The position numbers and the translations under genes were made by a program. The notes beneath the pieces are model-generated. The model saw only the letters and a list, made by a program, of their open reading frames with translations. It was not told the DNA's origin and ran no database searches. From Mesonia sp008017825 (GTDB taxonomy: Bacteria > Bacteroidota > Bacteroidia > Flavobacteriales > Flavobacteriaceae), in NCBI RefSeq assembly GCF_008017825.1, contig NZ_VRLS01000086.1, forward strand, positions 372,001 to 436,000: 64,000 nt of DNA, given 5' to 3'. Shown one piece after another: positions 61,790 through 64,000 of the stretch. The first letter of the stretch is position 1. The number at the start of each line of letters is the position of its first letter.

Positions 61790-62338
61790 TTACTCATCTT
61801 CATCCTCTTTTTGTAATACTGGATGATCTTCCACTTTTAATCCTACAATAGAAATAAGTGTGGTGATGGTATAATATAGCATAATAATTACTGCTACAAT
61901 GGCTCCACAAACAATGCTAGAAATAGAGGACCATACATAATAAAGGTAGCTGTAGTATTTCATATCAATGCTATCTGCCTCTATTAAAGGATTATTCATT
62001 AATAAAAAAGTGATTACACTTACGATAAAAACACTGGCATCTAATTTTGCAATTTTAAGTATTCTCTTGTAGTATGTTTCTTTTAGTGTAGATTTTGAAC
62101 CTGAACTAATATTAGTTAAAGTAAGTAACAGAGTTAAAATTGTAGCCGATCCTAGTACAACTGTATTGAAAAAGGTATTAAGTCTTGGGAGGGAAGAGGT
62201 GATTAAATCTTTTGCTTCCAAACCAGAAATATGTCCCATTAAAAACATTCCTGTAGAAGTGATAATGGTAGCTAACAAACCGCCGATGAAAGCAACCCTA
62301 TCAAATTTATCAATATTCATGGTGTTAAATAATTTCAT
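61790..62338 (-). CDS. Membrane protein of unknown function
   Basis: 182 residues with four hydrophobic segments (about 16-35, 55-75, 95-112 and 128-160) and an acidic C terminus (EDHPVLQKEDEDE). Met7 (MNIDKFDR) is an alternative start. I recognise no family. It is the last of four small minus-strand membrane genes. Confidence 0.55.
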   Translation of the reverse strand: MKLFNTMNIDKFDRVAFIGGLLATIITSTGMFLMGHISGLEAKDLITSSLPRLNTFFNTVVLGSATILTLLLTLTNISSGSKSTLKETYYKRILKIAKLDASVFIVSVITFLLMNNPLIEADSIDMKYYSYLYYVWSSISSIVCGAIVAVIIMLYYTITTLISIVGLKVEDHPVLQKEDEDE

Positions 62339-62369
62339 ACTTATAAATTATAATAATTAAAAAGTGATA

Positions 62370-62894
62370 CTATTCCTCTACATCTTCTAATAGATAATCA
62401 TTTAATCTTTTTGAATGATCTGCTGTATGAAGAACAGAAATATCTCCTGTAGTTTCAAAAACAACCGCTTTAATTTCAGTCAATTCAATTACCTTAGCTT
62501 CTCTTAATTTAGCACGTAGATCAGATTCAGTTAGGCGTGCTTTTCGTAAATTATCATGAAGGATGGTTTCTCCGTCCATTAATAAAAGCGGACGATTATC
62601 AACTAAAGATTGTACAATTTTAAACCTTCTTAACAATGCTACCGACATTTGTAAAAGGTATAACATAGCCAATCCGATAAGGCCTTTTGTTAAATTAACT
62701 GATGATGATAAAATTACAGTAGCAAATAAAGATCCGATTGCTACAGTCATGGCAAAATCAAAACTCGACATCTTTGAAAAACTTCGTTTTCCAGACCATT
62801 TTGTAAATAGAATAATCCCTATATACAATCCCACTGCACACAAAAACATGAACACTAAAGTTTCGGTTGAAATGTTAAATAATCTATAGACCAT
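62370..62894 (-). CDS. DUF421 (YetF-like) membrane protein
   Basis: 174 residues. Helices at about 10-30 and 45-90 with the family signature TKWSGKRSFSKMSSFDFAM, then VDNRPLLLMDGETILHDNL and LRAKLREAKVIELTEIKAVV, the cytoplasmic domain of DUF421. Function unknown; YetF-type proteins are envelope-associated. Lies between two unassigned membrane genes. Confidence 0.88.
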   Translation of the reverse strand: MVYRLFNISTETLVFMFLCAVGLYIGIILFTKWSGKRSFSKMSSFDFAMTVAIGSLFATVILSSSVNLTKGLIGLAMLYLLQMSVALLRRFKIVQSLVDNRPLLLMDGETILHDNLRKARLTESDLRAKLREAKVIELTEIKAVVFETTGDISVLHTADHSKRLNDYLLEDVEE

Positions 62895-62969
62895 CTTAAA
62901 TTCTTAAATGTTAGACATCGTTTATATGGTGTACTATTTTTATATTCGTAATAAGTCTTATTAGCTTTC

Positions 62970-63404
62970 CTAGGTTAAAAATTTTAAATATCCAATACTA
63001 CTCACACCAAAAAGAATGTGTGCTATGAGCAACTGAAAGTAGAAATGAGAGAATTGAATAGATGGAGGTTTGGGATGGAAATAAAATCCTATTTTCCAAC
63101 TTGAAATTCCAATGATACCAGCGATAAACCCTAAAATACTTCCATTTAACCAAGAAGGAGAAAAATCTGTAAATTCCCAAAATACAAAAAAGAGACACGT
63201 AAAAATAAATCCTATAATGTAATGAATGAACCAGCCTAACACATTGTTGTTTCCGATTGAAGATGAGACATTAGGAAGGCGGTTGATTAAAATATTAATT
63301 AACTGTGGTTCTTTGAATTTTTCATTTTTAAATTCAGAATAAAGATAGCTAAATAAGGTCATCATCGTGGTTGCTATCACACTGGTATATATAATTAAAA
63401 ACAT
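62970..63404 (-). CDS. Small membrane protein of unknown function
   Basis: 144 residues with four probable membrane segments (about 3-20, 57-77, 87-103 and 120-140). Motifs are NVLGWFIHYIIG and FHPKPPSI. I do not recognise a named family with confidence. It begins 22 nt after the AI-2E transporter stop, so it is probably co-transcribed with it. Confidence 0.55.
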   Translation of the reverse strand: MFLIIYTSVIATTMMTLFSYLYSEFKNEKFKEPQLINILINRLPNVSSSIGNNNVLGWFIHYIIGFIFTCLFFVFWEFTDFSPSWLNGSILGFIAGIIGISSWKIGFYFHPKPPSIQFSHFYFQLLIAHILFGVSSIGYLKFLT

Positions 63405-63426
63405 GCTCGATTGTTTTATAGTGTTT

Positions 63427-64000
63427 CTACTTTTCTATAGCTTCATTCTGAAATAATTCTCCGACAAGTTTTAGCGAGGGTATATGTAAAACAATGGTTG
63501 TAAAAATTGCCGTAAGCGGAACAGCTAATATCATCCCTGAAATACCCCAAACCGCACTTCCTATAATAACCATTAGAATCACCAAAAAAGGATGCAGGTT
63601 CACTCGTCCTCCAATAATATAGGGTTGTAAAACATAGCTTTCTAAAAATTGAGAAACTGTAAAGGTGATGAGAATTCCTATGAGTACTCCTATATCCCCT
63701 GAAACTAAATAACCGAATGCTAAAGCAAGACAAAAGCCAATTATATTTCCGATATAAGGAATTAGAGTAAGGAGAGAAGCTATAATACTAACTAAAATAA
63801 AATTCTCTACTCCCGATATTCCTAATCCTATACTGTAAGCTATAGCAAGTATGCCCATGAGAGATAATTTACCAATTAAATATTGAGAAATTACTTGTGT
63901 AAGCTCACTAGAAGTTTCTTCAATTTCATCTTTGTGTTTTTTAGGAAACAATCTTATTAAGAAAATTAAAAATCGTTTTCTATACCTAAGTAAAAAGAAA
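63427..64000 (-). CDS. AI-2E family transporter (5' partial)
   Basis: C-terminal part of a polytopic PerM/AI-2E-type membrane protein. The reading frame continues to the right edge (LLRYRKRFLIFLIRLFPKK), so the gene is cut by the window. Helices include SLLTLIPYIGNIIGF and the family block SYVLQPYIIGGRVNLHPFLVI, followed by GSAVWGISGMILAVPLTAI. The name is from the family; many members export other solutes or act as Na+/H+ antiporters. Confidence 0.9.
   Translation of the reverse strand, partial: FFLLRYRKRFLIFLIRLFPKKHKDEIEETSSELTQVISQYLIGKLSLMGILAIAYSIGLGISGVENFILVSIIASLLTLIPYIGNIIGFCLALAFGYLVSGDIGVLIGILITFTVSQFLESYVLQPYIIGGRVNLHPFLVILMVIIGSAVWGISGMILAVPLTAIFTTIVLHIPSLKLVGELFQNEAIEK

Noticed and set aside
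1..64000. tRNA, rRNA, CRISPR arrays, insertion sequences, prophage or toxin-antitoxin genes
   Set aside because: Looked for throughout by reading intergenic regions and protein families; none found.

Overview
The window is a gene-dense, AT-rich chromosomal segment of a member of Flavobacteriia (Bacteroidota), most likely a marine Flavobacteriaceae. The evidence is a T9SS-sorted giant protein, a PID-CTERM-like small protein, a CAL67264-family membrane protein, a split transketolase, a fused CcoNO cbb3 oxidase gene, promoter boxes of the Bacteroidota type (TAnnTTTG), and an absence of clear Shine-Dalgarno sequences. I see no rRNA, tRNA, CRISPR array, insertion sequence or phage gene. The window cuts a gene at each end: a CPBP protease at the left and an AI-2E family transporter at the right.

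Layout. 1-2.1 kb: CPBP protease and a MenE-like ligase, probably the end of a menaquinone locus. 2.1-10 kb (minus strand): PLP enzyme, small membrane protein plus M1 aminopeptidase, a PAS histidine kinase with a single-domain response regulator, and an acyl-CoA carboxylase beta subunit. 10-21 kb: small membrane protein, EttA, split transketolase, Tgt, an LptF/LptG-type permease, AccA, DnaB and a secreted protein of unknown function. 21-28 kb (minus strand): OmpA-like protein, the thrS-infC-rpmI-rplT translation operon, a lipoprotein and HtpG. 28-35.6 kb: TetR regulator with ABC1 kinase, antiporter, FabH-like synthase, lipoprotein, CoA-binding protein and a sodium:solute symporter. 35.6-41.5 kb: PID-CTERM-like peptide, 1457-residue T9SS cargo and an M23 peptidase. 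42-55 kb: a respiratory region with a Crp/Fnr regulator, aldehyde dehydrogenase and AraC regulator, then ctpA/ccoI, ccoS, ccoNO, ccoQ, ccoP, a cupin, ccoG, a 46-residue Cys-rich peptide, ccoH and a SafE-like protein. 55-64 kb: UvrA paralogue, TPR histidine kinase with response regulator, PAP2 phosphatase and several small membrane proteins.

The strongest non-obvious signals are these. (1) Two copies of a structured leader-like element, conserved at anchor blocks but with changed hairpin arms that still pair, sit 22 and 26 nt upstream of the start codons of the acyl-CoA carboxylase gene and ettA, in the sense direction. (2) An identical block containing a TGAC-N4-GTCA palindrome lies upstream of ctpA/ccoI and of ccoS, at exactly the same distance from a candidate -7 box. 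This fits class II activation by the Crp/Fnr regulator encoded nearby, whose cysteine set differs from that of E. coli FNR. (3) infC appears to start at AUA. (4) Tgt lacks the usual three zinc-binding cysteines. (5) CcoP carries a single heme c motif. (6) A 46-residue Cys-rich gene lies inside the cco cluster.
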